55,214 nucleotides of DNA. Source: an uncultured Lachnospiraceae bacterium. GTDB taxonomy: Bacteria > Bacillota > Clostridia > Lachnospirales > Lachnospiraceae. Numbering within the stretch: position 1 is the stretch's first letter; every line of letters starts with the position of its first letter. This document shows positions 43,366-50,874 of the stretch, one piece after another. Position numbers and translations under genes: made by a program. The stretch covers positions 1-55,214 of the forward strand of contig CAMWQW010000024.1 of the NCBI GenBank assembly GCA_947176505.1. The letters run 5' to 3'. The notes below the pieces were generated by a model that was given only the letters and a program-made list of their open reading frames with translations, had not been told where the DNA came from and did no database searches.

Positions 43366-43396
43366 TTGACTTGAAGCGCACTTCATAGTTTATGAT
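43366..43396 (+). promoter_or_regulatory. MerR-type promoter with 19-base spacer, copy 1
   Basis: TTGACT, a 19-base spacer and TATGAT. Within the spacer lies the inverted repeat TGAAG-CGCA-CTTCA. An over-long spacer with a central dyad is the hallmark of promoters activated by MerR-family regulators through DNA distortion. It drives merR-like and dehydrogenase genes. Confidence 0.8.
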
Positions 43397-43417
43397 AACA
43401 GGGAAAGGTGGATTTAT

Positions 43418-43846
43418 ATGTATTCAGCAAAAGAAGCAGCAGAAATGACGGGATTATCGACAGCAGCATTAAGGTATTATGAAAGGGAACAGTTATTGCC
43501 GCAGATTTCCCGGACAAGCCAGAAATACAGGCAGTATCCGGATTCAGATATTGAATGAATAAAAATGGTTCAATGACTGAGAATGGCAAATGTGCCAATC
43601 TAGTCAGTTAAAAAATATATTGCCCTGTTGGTACAGGGTGTGAAAATAATGGAACAGCGGTATGGCATGGTTCAGGATTACATCGGGGATATTCAGGAAC
43701 AGATGGATCAGTTGCAAAATGCGCTTGCCTTAACACGCGAAAAGTCGGCATTTTATGAAAAACTTTTAAAGGAGCCGTCAAGCAGGGATTTAACATATCT
43801 GGAAGAATGGGAATGGTTTAAAAATGAAGAAGGGAAGGAAGAATGA
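43418..43846 (+). pseudogene. MerR-family regulator with three in-frame stops, copy 1
   Basis: A 142-codon frame of normal MerR length, interrupted by TGA at 43556, TGA at 43574 and TAG at 43601 (codons 47, 53 and 62). The N-terminal helix-turn-helix (YSAKEAAEMTGLSTAALRYY) and the coiled-coil dimerisation half (MVQDYIGDIQEQMDQLQNAL) remain in one frame. The interrupted positions are normally Trp, a variable residue and a polar residue in this family. The 5-prime ATG has GGAAAGGTGG upstream. The last stop overlaps the dehydrogenase start (ATGA). A small C-terminal peptide from 43628 could still be made. Confidence 0.85.
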
Positions 43847-44610
43847 AAACGGTTTTGATTACGGGAACCACCAGCGGAATCGGAAAAGCCTTTGCGGAAA
43901 AATTCGCAGATGAGGGATATGATTTGATTCTTGTTGCGAGGAATGAGCAGAAGTTAAAACAACAGCAGGCAGCTTTGCAGGAGACCTACCATGTGGCAGT
44001 GAAATACATTGTTCAGGATTTGACACAGGAGAGTGCGGCAGGTTTGATAATGGCGGATATAGATAAATGGAAGGTCACCATTGATGTTCTTGTAAATAAC
44101 GCGGGCTTTAATGAGTGTGGTTTTTTTGTGGATACCAGACTTGACAGGGAGCTTGAAATGATAAATATGCATATACGGTTTGTAACAGAATTGACAAAAC
44201 GTATATTAGTACATATGAAAGAAAACGGCTATGGGAGAATCTTGAATGTAGGCTCAACAGGTTCTTTTATTCCGTCTCCCACAGATGCCGTTTATTCTGC
44301 CACAAAAGCATATATTATGTCTTTTTCAAATGCTTTATGTGGCGAGTTTGGTAAAGCAGGGATAAAAGTAACTACTTTATGTCCGGGGGCAACGGAGACG
44401 GAATTTGCTGCAAAAGCAAACATTCAAAATACATTGCTATTCAGGATTGCAGTTATGAAGCCGGAAAAAGTAGTGGGGATTGCTTATCGTAAAATGATGA
44501 AAGGAAGAAGGCTGGTTATTCCGGGGATATATAATAAGCTGTTGGTTATATTTTCCAAAGTAATGCCTATAAGCCTAACAAATAGGATTACGATTCTTAT
44601 GATGAAATAA
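43843..44610 (+). CDS. Short-chain dehydrogenase/reductase, copy 1
   Basis: A 255-residue classical SDR. TGTTSGIGKA binds the cofactor near residue 7, NNAG lies near 87, the catalytic serine is in NVGSTGSF and the catalytic YxxxK is YSATKAY. The C-terminal 50 residues contain a hydrophobic stretch. It overlaps the merR stop by 4 bases, so coupling once existed and may now be weakened by the nonsense codons. The product is identical to that of the second copy. Substrate unknown; fatty acyl or retinoid-like substrates are possible for this subgroup. Confidence 0.92.
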   Translation: MKTVLITGTTSGIGKAFAEKFADEGYDLILVARNEQKLKQQQAALQETYHVAVKYIVQDLTQESAAGLIMADIDKWKVTIDVLVNNAGFNECGFFVDTRLDRELEMINMHIRFVTELTKRILVHMKENGYGRILNVGSTGSFIPSPTDAVYSATKAYIMSFSNALCGEFGKAGIKVTTLCPGATETEFAAKANIQNTLLFRIAVMKPEKVVGIAYRKMMKGRRLVIPGIYNKLLVIFSKVMPISLTNRITILMMK

Positions 44611-44649
44611 TTGTAGCGAGGCTGGAAAAGATACCATTGATTAAGCAAA

Positions 44650-44687
44650 GACCGCCGCACTATGGCTAACCGCCATATGCGGCGGTC
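44650..44687 (+). repeat. GACCGCCGC hairpin repeat, copy 1
   Basis: GACCGCCGCA-C-TATGG pairs with CCATAT-GCGGCGGTC around a short loop. Near-identical hairpins occur at 46159-46196 and 51919-51959. It is followed by CTGCCGTTTCCGCAG. It may act as a terminator-like or mobile intergenic hairpin. Confidence 0.7.
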
Positions 44688-44716
44688 TGCCGTTTCCGCA
44701 GACCGGTTTGAAGGCA

Positions 44717-44859
44717 GAAACCGCTTGGAAAGCGGGAAGATCAGAGTTAATATGCTTACACGGTGGTTTGCGTTTCCACCGTATCGGACAAATTTTGTGG
44801 CTTGGGAGGAAGCGGGAGTTTTTGCTTAATGGGATAATTATCTAAAAGTTAATCAGTGT
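44717..44859 (+). repeat. TTACACGG intergenic repeat, copy 2
   Basis: Same element as 43208-43350, with scattered substitutions (for example ACGGTGG for ACGGCGG). It precedes the second MerR-type promoter. Confidence 0.7.
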
Positions 44860-44874
44860 GCTAAAATATAATTG

Positions 44875-44905
44875 TTGACTTGAAGCGCACTTCATAGTTT
44901 ATGAT
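44875..44905 (+). promoter_or_regulatory. MerR-type promoter with 19-base spacer, copy 2
   Basis: Identical to 43366-43396: TTGACT, 19 bases containing TGAAG-CGCA-CTTCA, TATGAT. Confidence 0.8.
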
Positions 44906-44926
44906 AACAGGGAAAGGTGGATTTAT

Positions 44927-45355
44927 ATGTATTCAGCAAAAGAAGCAGCAGAAATGACGGGATTATCGACAGCAGCATTAAGGTATTATGAAAGGGAACA
45001 GTTATTGCCGCAGATTTCCCGGACAAGCCAGAAATACAGGCAGTATCCGGATTCAGATATTGAATGAATAAAAATGGTTCAATGACTGAGAATGGCAAAT
45101 GTGCCAATCTAGTCAGTTAAAAAATATATTGCCCTGTTGGTACAGGGTGTGAAAATAATGGAACAGCGGTATGGCATGGTTCAGGATTACATCGGGGATA
45201 TTCAGGAACAGATGGATCAGTTGCAAAATGCGCTTGCCTTAACACGCGAAAAGTCGGCATTTTATGAAAAACTTTTAAAGGAGCCGTCAAGCAGGGATTT
45301 AACATATCTGGAAGAATGGGAATGGTTTAAAAATGAAGAAGGGAAGGAAGAATGA
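44927..45355 (+). pseudogene. MerR-family regulator with three in-frame stops, copy 2
   Basis: Same as the first copy, with stops at 45065 (TGA), 45083 (TGA) and 45110 (TAG). All three lesions are shared, so inactivation came before the duplication, or one copy was converted by the other. Confidence 0.85.
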
Positions 45356-46119
45356 AAACGGTTTTGATTACGGGAACCACCAGCGGAATCGGAAAAGCCT
45401 TTGCGGAAAAATTCGCAGATGAGGGATATGATTTGATTCTTGTTGCGAGGAATGAGCAGAAGTTAAAACAACAGCAGGCAGCTTTGCAGGAGACCTACCA
45501 TGTGGCAGTGAAATACATTGTTCAGGATTTGACACAGGAGAGTGCGGCAGGTTTGATAATGGCGGATATAGATAAATGGAAGGTCACCATTGATGTTCTT
45601 GTAAATAACGCGGGCTTTAATGAGTGTGGTTTTTTTGTGGATACCAGACTTGACAGGGAGCTTGAAATGATAAATATGCATATACGGTTTGTAACAGAAT
45701 TGACAAAACGTATATTAGTACATATGAAAGAAAACGGCTATGGGAGAATCTTGAATGTAGGCTCAACAGGTTCTTTTATTCCGTCTCCCACAGATGCCGT
45801 TTATTCTGCCACAAAAGCATATATTATGTCTTTTTCAAATGCTTTATGTGGCGAGTTTGGTAAAGCAGGGATAAAAGTAACTACTTTATGTCCGGGGGCA
45901 ACGGAGACGGAATTTGCTGCAAAAGCAAACATTCAAAATACATTGCTATTCAGGATTGCAGTTATGAAGCCGGAAAAAGTAGTGGGGATTGCTTATCGTA
46001 AAATGATGAAAGGAAGAAGGCTGGTTATTCCGGGGATATATAATAAGCTGTTGGTTATATTTTCCAAAGTAATGCCTATAAGCCTAACAAATAGGATTAC
46101 GATTCTTATGATGAAATAA
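45352..46119 (+). CDS. Short-chain dehydrogenase/reductase, copy 2
   Basis: A 255-residue SDR identical in sequence to copy 1, with TGTTSGIG, NNAG, the serine of NVGSTGSF and YSATK intact. It overlaps the merR pseudogene stop by 4 bases. Intact coding in both copies, against a dead regulator, suggests that the enzyme is still under selection or that the duplication is very recent. Confidence 0.92.
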   Translation: MKTVLITGTTSGIGKAFAEKFADEGYDLILVARNEQKLKQQQAALQETYHVAVKYIVQDLTQESAAGLIMADIDKWKVTIDVLVNNAGFNECGFFVDTRLDRELEMINMHIRFVTELTKRILVHMKENGYGRILNVGSTGSFIPSPTDAVYSATKAYIMSFSNALCGEFGKAGIKVTTLCPGATETEFAAKANIQNTLLFRIAVMKPEKVVGIAYRKMMKGRRLVIPGIYNKLLVIFSKVMPISLTNRITILMMK

Positions 46120-46158
46120 TTGTAGCGAGGCTGGAAAAGATACCATTGATTAAGCAAA

Positions 46159-46196
46159 GACCGCCGCACTATGGCTAACCGCCATATGCGGCGGTC
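46159..46196 (+). repeat. GACCGCCGC hairpin repeat, copy 2
   Basis: Same hairpin as 44650-44687. The sequence to about 46300 continues with AAACCGCTTGGAAAGCGGGG and a partial TTACACGG element (46227-46300), then unrelated sequence up to the kinase fragment. Confidence 0.7.
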
Positions 46197-46424
46197 TGCT
46201 GTTTCCGCAGGCAGGTCTGACAGCAGAAACCGCTTGGAAAGCGGGGAATCAAAGCTGATATGCTTACACGGCGGTTTGCGTTCCCCCACCCACATCGGAC
46301 GAATGGCGAAAAACTTTAGGGCTGATTTTGAACTTTTTATGGAAAAGAAAAAGATTTCGTTCCCTTTCAAATAGGGTTTCATTCCCTTGCGGCTGACTGC
46401 GTCAAAATTCTGCCGATATAAAAA

Positions 46425-47315
46425 TTGACAATATCACTGCCTTCCGTGGCAGGTGTGTTGGTTTCGGTGCTTGTGCGCCTGCTCCTGATTACCGTTACGG
46501 ATGGCATCCCGGTACTGTTGTACGAAAAATACCCGGCACTGTATCTTATCATTCCGTTGATAGCGTTTGTGCTACTTGGGGCTGTCGTGTTCAGTTTCCG
46601 CATCTATCAGGACATGGTTGCCCTGCAGGAGGAGCGGGCGGAAAAGATTGTGCTGGAGAACCAGATCACGCAGATGCAGGGTCCTATGGTGGAGATGGAA
46701 CATCTGTATGACGGAATCCGCTCGGTCAAACATGATATGAAGAACCATATGGCAGTTTTGCAGAATCTGCTACGGAAAAAGGGCGGTGGAGAGGATGAGG
46801 AAATCCGGCAGTATTTTGAGGGGATGCGCCAGTCGGTGGAGCAGATCGACAGCAGTGTGCATACGGGGAATGCCGTCAGCGATGCGGTGGTCGGCAGCAA
46901 GTTCCGCTATGCGGAAAAGAAGGTAAAGGGAATCAGGCTGGATGCCAGCAGGTTCATGCTGACGGTTGCCGTTACGATAAAGGCTTATGACATGGGGATC
47001 ATTCTAAACAATGGGCTGGATAGTGCAGTGGAAGCCTGTATGCGGATGCTGGAAAAACAGCCGGATGCGGAAGCATATATTACGATTCGGTCTTTTAAAG
47101 CAAGGAATATGTACTTTATAGAGATTGAAAACAGTTTTGATGGCGTGGCGCTGTTCCATAAGGACAGCGGCCTTCCCATATCAACGAAAAAGGATAAGGA
47201 GGTGCAAGGGATAGGACTTAAGAATATCAGGAAATGTGCAGTAAAATATGGCGGCGATTTAGACTGCATTGTAAAAGGCAATAAATTCACGCTGTCGGTC
47301 ATGGTAAAGAGTTAA
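46425..47315 (+). pseudogene. N-terminally truncated GHKL sensor kinase
   Basis: About 296 codons. It keeps only the last two membrane segments (of about six in the full-length kinase at 52896), then a coiled coil (YQDMVALQEERAEKIV), the histidine motif IRSVKHDMKNHMAVL, N box NNGLDSAVEAC and G box GIGLKNIRKC. It aligns with residues from about 185 onward of the 52896 kinase. A stop lies just upstream, the TTG start lacks a ribosome site, and the break lies near the repeat junction. The catalytic part could still fold if made. No response regulator is adjacent. Confidence 0.75.
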
Positions 47316-47339
47316 TCATCAGGAAGGAGAGGATTGATT

Positions 47340-48071
47340 ATGAGTATTTTAGGAGTAAATGGTGCTTTGGCAGGTGCATATCAGTACGCAAATCGAACGC
47401 AGAAAACAGGCACAAGCGGAGTGAGCTTCACAGAGCAGTTACAAAAAACAGGCGATACGGGCGCATCAAAGGCAGATGCCTATACGGAATATTTGAAACA
47501 GAAGTATGGTGCGGGGGTATCTATCCAGAATGTTGGAAAAGACCAAAGCAGTATAGACCGTATTGGTGCGGGAACAGCAGGAACTGGAAATGTTGTGATT
47601 GCATCAAATATTTTGGAACAAATGGTCAATGATCCGGAGAAAGCGGCTTATTATGAGAAAAAGATACAGGAACATTTTGATTCTTTGCCGCAGACAGAGG
47701 CTTTTATGACCGCAGTTGGACATAAAATCACTTCCTGTGGGGTAGTAGTACATGAGGACGGAACCGTGACCTATTATCTTAGTGGTGAGGAATCGCCCGA
47801 AAAGAAAGCAAAGGTGGAAGCAGAACAAAAGGCAAAACAGGAAAAGAAAGCGGCAAGGCGTCAAGAAAATTTGAAACGCAGTCAAGAAGCGGCGGAGAAA
47901 CGAAGGCAGGAAATGGAGATAGTATATAGGAAACAGACTATGAAAGAAATGCTTGCCAGTCGTGTAATAGAAACAGGCAGGGTTACATATGCAGGAACAC
48001 CAGAGAGTTGGCGTTCTGCGGTTGCGGCATATGAAATGAGTGCTTTAACCATGACGGGTATTTTGAAGTAA
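47340..48071 (+). CDS. Full-length member of the VNGIG/NDPE family (DUF6033-like)
   Basis: A 243-residue cytoplasmic-looking protein. The N-terminus SILGVNGALAGAYQYANRTQ precedes SFTEQLQKTG. Middle: YTEYLKQKYGAGVSIQNVGKDQ, then GNVVIASNILEQMVNDPEKA and CGVVVHEDGTVTYYLSG. The C-terminus is a highly charged coiled coil (about 155-205, AEQKAKQEKKAARRQE). No signal peptide or membrane span. I recall similar proteins labelled DUF6033 in Lachnospiraceae, unverified. AAGGAGAGG precedes the ATG at 47340. The truncated kinase ends 24 bases upstream, as the intact kinase at 52896 precedes the 54310 member. Confidence 0.8.
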   Translation: MSILGVNGALAGAYQYANRTQKTGTSGVSFTEQLQKTGDTGASKADAYTEYLKQKYGAGVSIQNVGKDQSSIDRIGAGTAGTGNVVIASNILEQMVNDPEKAAYYEKKIQEHFDSLPQTEAFMTAVGHKITSCGVVVHEDGTVTYYLSGEESPEKKAKVEAEQKAKQEKKAARRQENLKRSQEAAEKRRQEMEIVYRKQTMKEMLASRVIETGRVTYAGTPESWRSAVAAYEMSALTMTGILK

Positions 48072-48079
48072 GGAAAATC

Positions 48080-48310
48080 ATGCCCGGACTTACCATAAGA
48101 GGGCATGGGGTGGCTCTGAATGACAGAGGAGCCGCCGCGGCAGATAAGAGGAATGAAACTTTTTTGAGGGCCGGTTCGGCAATCTATGATGGTGACCCGA
48201 TAGAGATGGAGCCGTAGCTTGACGAAGATGGACTGGACGGGGTTTCGGATGATGTCAACGTGCAGGAGGAGATCATTTCGGCGGAACCGCATAAAGGGAG
48301 TGCGGAGTGA
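48080..48310 (+). pseudogene. Short gene with an in-frame amber codon
   Basis: ATG at 48080 follows AAGGAAAA and opens a 76-codon frame interrupted once, by TAG at 48215 (codon 46). Residues before: MPGLTIRGHGVALNDRGAAA ... YDGDPIEMEP. After: LDEDGLDGVSDDVNVQEEII. The acidic tail looks genuinely coding. The first 18 codons overlap a sequence repeated at 48420 and 54934, where the frame is shifted. A nonsense pseudogene is the simple reading. Confidence 0.5.
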
Positions 48311-48370
48311 AAAAAGTAATGCTCGGTGAATAAATATTGTAATAATTTCGGCGAAGGGAGGTGTTTGTCA

Positions 48371-48482
48371 TGAAGTTTGACAGGGGGAGTTAGGCGGTAT
48401 GTCTGCATGGAGGTAACGAACCGCTCGGACTTATTACGAGGGAGCGGATGTGGCTCTGACCGACAGAGGGGCTGCTATAACA
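48371..48482 (+). repeat. GGACTTA hairpin repeat, copy 2, with abortive start
   Basis: GGGAGGTGTTTGTCATGAAG gives a start that ends after seven codons at TAG. Then CCGCTCGGACTTATTACGAG, GGAGCGGATGTGGCTC and GACAGAGGGGCTGC match the elements at 48080-48138 and 54934-54990. The outer CCGCTC/GAGCGG stem replaces TGCCC/GGGCA of the other copies, so pairing is kept with different bases. Confidence 0.5.
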
Positions 48483-48502
48483 AAGAAAATGGAGGAATAG
48501 AG

Positions 48503-49246
48503 ATGGATTTTACATCTTTGAGTAAAATAAGCGAGTATCATTTAGAAAGTATTTGCCGTCAGAATATGATGGCAAATATGCCGGAAAATATCGGTTTTCA
48601 GGCTATATTAGATGCAAACATGCAGGGGCAGGGATTAGAGGACGCGCTAAAAGCGAGATATCCGAGTTTGAAATACCATGTGATGGACACAGCTAAAATT
48701 AATTCTTCTTTATGGCAGCGCAATGATTATCCCTTTGAAATGTTTTTTCAGGATGGCTTAGAAGAAGCGGATTTGAACTGGAAACCCACATCAGGGGAGC
48801 CTTCCATGCTGGATGCAGGCGTGCAGGCAAGGCTGAACACGGCGAGAGGAAAAAATGCAATAGTCGTTCCTCCGGCTTTGGAGGAAAAATTGGAAAATAA
48901 CCCTGAGTTATCCCAAAGCATTATGGATAAAATATCAGCCCTTATCAAAGAACAGGATACGGTGCCAAGCAGTATGGACTCGTTTACCATCACGCTTGAT
49001 GATGAGGGTAATATCTCAAATTACAGGCTTTCGGGAGGCGGAGGGGAAATCACGGTAACGAGGAGAAATGGGCTAAAAAGCAAAGCTGAAGAAACAGAAG
49101 AAGTAAAAGAGCAGGAACGAAATCAGAGATTGGCAGCGAAACGTGCATTGCAGCGAAAAGAGCAGTTGGGAAAATCAGAGTTAGATAAACTGTATCAACA
49201 GAGCTTGCGTGAAGCCGCATGGCTGTATGGACAGAATTTATTATAG
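48503..49246 (+). CDS. Divergent member of the NDPE-like family
   Basis: A 247-residue protein. The N-terminal 120 residues (EYHLESICRQNMMANMPENIGFQ ...) are distinct. The middle AIVVPPALEEKLENNPELSQSIMDKISALIKEQ, then FTITLDDEGNISNYRLSGGG, aligns with the VVIASNILEQMVNDPEKA ... VHEDGTVTYYLSG core of the 47340 protein. A charged C-terminal coiled coil follows (RNQRLAAKRALQRKEQLGKS). GGAGG lies 7 bases before the ATG at 48503; longer N-terminal reading runs through the repeat and is unlikely. Confidence 0.75.
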   Translation: MDFTSLSKISEYHLESICRQNMMANMPENIGFQAILDANMQGQGLEDALKARYPSLKYHVMDTAKINSSLWQRNDYPFEMFFQDGLEEADLNWKPTSGEPSMLDAGVQARLNTARGKNAIVVPPALEEKLENNPELSQSIMDKISALIKEQDTVPSSMDSFTITLDDEGNISNYRLSGGGGEITVTRRNGLKSKAEETEEVKEQERNQRLAAKRALQRKEQLGKSELDKLYQQSLREAAWLYGQNLL

Positions 49247-49261
49247 GGAGGATTAAATAAA

Positions 49262-49831
49262 ATGAATGTAAATGGAATAGGAGCAGGATACCCGGTAGCA
49301 GGGTATGAGACAAGAAGGACGGAAAGGAATGTGACAGGAGGCAAATTTGCAGAACAGGCGGCACAGGCAACAGCCACCCTTCACGGTGCAGAGGAAGGTT
49401 CCGGGGATATTGCAATCAGCTCATGGGCAGATGTTGTGAGCGGTTCATCCATTTCCGTCTATAAAACGCAAGACTTTGATGCGGAAAATCCCGTGTATAA
49501 GGTCAAGACATGGGATAAATCGGGGAACGTGACGGAGCAGATGGTGGATGTGTCAAAGGTAGACCCGGAGAACTGCGATACGGCGGAAATGTATGCGTAC
49601 ACGGCTCATTTGAAGGAAAGCGGGAAGGGCAGTTTTGAGGATACGGTGCTGAAAGCCGCAGTCGCAAAAGCCGTGAAGAATGCGGAGCAGAGAAGCGCGG
49701 GCTCATGGAGCTTTTCGGAAAAGACGGATTGGGTAAAAATTGTAAATGATATCATGCAGTCAGAGTACCAATATGGGGATTTGAAAGGCTATATGGAGTG
49801 GAAGAAGTTCTTGGGATTTTTAGAGAAATAG
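49262..49831 (+). CDS. VNGIG-type family protein
   Basis: A 189-residue protein opening MNVNGIGAGYPVAGYETRRT, nearly the same as the 40216 protein opening. It has a middle part EEGSGDIAISSWADVVSGSSISVYKTQDF and a helical C-terminus (DWVKIVNDIMQSEYQYGDLKGYMEWKKFL). It lacks the NDPE motif and the coiled coil. GGGAGG is 9 bases before the ATG. It follows the 48503 gene by 15 bases, so they are likely one operon. Unknown function. Confidence 0.75.
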   Translation: MNVNGIGAGYPVAGYETRRTERNVTGGKFAEQAAQATATLHGAEEGSGDIAISSWADVVSGSSISVYKTQDFDAENPVYKVKTWDKSGNVTEQMVDVSKVDPENCDTAEMYAYTAHLKESGKGSFEDTVLKAAVAKAVKNAEQRSAGSWSFSEKTDWVKIVNDIMQSEYQYGDLKGYMEWKKFLGFLEK

Positions 49832-49871
49832 ACCATTCAGATTTATTACATAAAGTACAAATGATAAAAGA

Positions 49872-49902
49872 GAACCAAGTCGGGTAATTGCCCGTCTGGT
49901 TC
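49872..49902. terminator. Hairpin after the 49262 gene
   Basis: GAACCA-AGT-CGGG pairs with CCCG-TC-TGGTTC. The downstream T content is modest on the plus strand; the T run is better on the minus strand. Confidence 0.45.
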
Positions 49903-49937
49903 CCTTGTTCCATATCAGTGCAGGGAGGCGGTTGTCA

Positions 49938-50108
49938 GTGGAGAGGATCAGATGCCCGAACCCGAAGTGCGGGTGGTACATCCTTGACATTGAGGAGATA
50001 CCGCCGGGCAGGACGGTGCTTGAAATCAAGTGCAGGCGCTGTGGGGAGGTGGTAGAGGTGGGCTTTGGTCCGAAGAAGGTACATAAGAAGAACAGGCGGC
50101 AGGGGTAG
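49938..50108 (+). CDS. Com-like small zinc-ribbon protein
   Basis: A 56-residue protein with two cysteine pairs: RCPNPKCGW and EIKCRRCGEVVEV, spaced as in the phage Mu Com zinc ribbon. The GTG start at 49938 follows GGGAGG at 9 bases; the ATG-like alternatives upstream are unsupported. A basic tail (KKVHKKNRRQG) suggests nucleic-acid binding. In phage Mu, Com stimulates translation of mom; here the partner is unknown. A second, broken zinc-ribbon gene follows. Confidence 0.7.
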   Translation: MERIRCPNPKCGWYILDIEEIPPGRTVLEIKCRRCGEVVEVGFGPKKVHKKNRRQG

Positions 50109-50270
50109 CCCTGACTTTTTTGTATGGGCCGTGATTAGGAATGCGCTCTGTGGACATACTTACAGTATACATGGTAATTTATGGGAATTACCACTGTAAG
50201 GATACTTGCACGGAACCGTTCCGCTGATCATGGTTAGAAATCCAGAAGTGGCTGTGGGAGGGATTGAGAG

Positions 50271-50539
50271 ATGTGCAAAATAAGGTGTCCGTTGTGCCGG
50301 AAGAGGATCTGCGATTTAATCGCCATCGTGGAGGGGAGGACAGTAGTCCGTGTCAGATGCCCCACTGCGGTAGGACAGTCAGGCTGGAATGGCTGGTACA
50401 GCCCTCATTGAAAAAGTGATACTGTTTACTCGATTGTGCGAGTGAACATGGTGCTGGAATGTGTGGAAGTCCACGATGGCGGGGCCTGCATTTCTATTTT
50501 CTGGACGGCACGGAACTGGAGATTGAGACGGAAGAATAA
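50271..50539 (+). pseudogene. Frameshifted zinc-ribbon gene
   Basis: MCKIRCPLCRKRICDL starts well after GGGAGGG. The expected second pair is CPHCGRTVRLEW, but the DNA reads TGCCCCACTGCGG, one base short, so the frame shifts and the reading ends early. A further shift near 50420 restores YCLLDCASEHGAG ... FYFLDGTELEIETEE. At least two lesions, so I call it a pseudogene. Confidence 0.6.
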
Positions 50540-50562
50540 TGCAGAAATATGCCGGGGCGGTC

Positions 50563-50591
50563 TTGTGCCGCCCCATGCTTTCTGTTAAAAT
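50563..50591 (+). promoter_or_regulatory. Promoter of type I toxin mRNA, copy B
   Basis: TTGTGC, 17-base spacer, TAAAAT, closely like TTGTAG-N17-TAAAAT of copy A. The predicted start near 50598 gives a transcript beginning GGGGTACTGCC. Confidence 0.65.
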
Positions 50592-50597
50592 ACATCT

Positions 50598-50665
50598 ATG
50601 GGGTACTGCCATAACGGGTAGGCGGTCAGTCTCTCTGAAACAGAGGGACTATCCCTCTGATTACG
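50598..50665 (+). promoter_or_regulatory. Structured leader of toxin mRNA, copy B
   Basis: GGTACTGCCATAACGG at 50602 is mirrored by GGCAGTACC at 50851-50859. The conserved hairpin is CAGAGGGA (50641-50648) with TCCCTCTG (50652-50659), 8 bp. It corresponds to CGGAGGG/CCCTCCG of copy A. Confidence 0.65.
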
Positions 50666-50693
50666 GGTAAAACCGGGAAAGGAGGGATTGCTT

Positions 50694-50786
50694 ATGAGTG
50701 ATTATGAACTGCTGACAGTCGTTCTGATGATTCTTGGAATCATTGTGTCGATTTTGATAGCGTACATAAATAGCACAAAAAAGTAA
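50694..50786 (+). CDS. Holin-like type I toxin peptide, copy B
   Basis: Thirty residues: MSDYELLTVVLMILGIIVSI followed by LIAYINSTKK. It has a short acidic start, one membrane segment (about 6-25) and a basic end, the typical shape of the clostridial putative holin-like toxins. AAAGGAGGG is 6-8 bases before the ATG. The gene lies between a structured leader and a bidirectional hairpin (50780-50814), and an antisense promoter points back at it. Toxicity by membrane insertion is expected from the family; not shown here. Confidence 0.75.
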   Translation: MSDYELLTVVLMILGIIVSILIAYINSTKK

Positions 50787-50868
50787 CCGCCCCGACCAAG
50801 GATACGGTTACTTTCGTTTTAAGTAATTAACTTTGGACTGACCGTCTATCGGCAGTACCTCTTTTTGT
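50776..50868 (-). ncRNA. Predicted antisense antitoxin RNA, copy B
   Basis: From a consensus promoter the RNA starts near 50868, carries GAGGTACTGCCGATAGACGG at its 5-prime end, and ends about 93 bases on at the hairpin AAAGTAACCG/CGGTTACTTT followed by six T. It overlaps the end of the toxin frame and the 3-prime part of the toxin mRNA. Confidence 0.65.
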
Positions 50869-50874
50869 GCTTTT

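Larger units (their letters stand above)
43351..46199 (+). repeat. Tandem duplication, unit 1509 bp
   Basis: Positions 43351-44690 recur at 44860-46199 with a constant offset of 1509 bases. In the stretches I compared no differences were found, and all predicted peptides are identical. The unit contains a MerR-type promoter, a merR pseudogene and a short-chain dehydrogenase gene. The junctions lie in intergenic repeats (TTACACGG element and GACCGCCGC hairpin), suggesting unequal recombination between them. Confidence 0.9.

Noticed and set aside
43556..43603. Recoding of TGA/TAG as sense codons in the merR gene
   Set aside because: All three stop codons terminate clearly intact genes elsewhere in the window, and no selenocysteine or suppressor element is visible. 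Nonsense decay is simpler.
46171..46374. Protein beginning MANRHMRRSAVSAGR
   Set aside because: It is read through the GACCGCCGC hairpin repeat; the similar frame at 51865-52152 follows from the repeat. No ribosome site; probably a spurious frame often annotated in related genomes.
48377..48502. Longer N-terminus for the 48503 protein
   Set aside because: The in-frame extension runs through the GGACTTA repeat, whereas GGAGG directly precedes the ATG at 48503.
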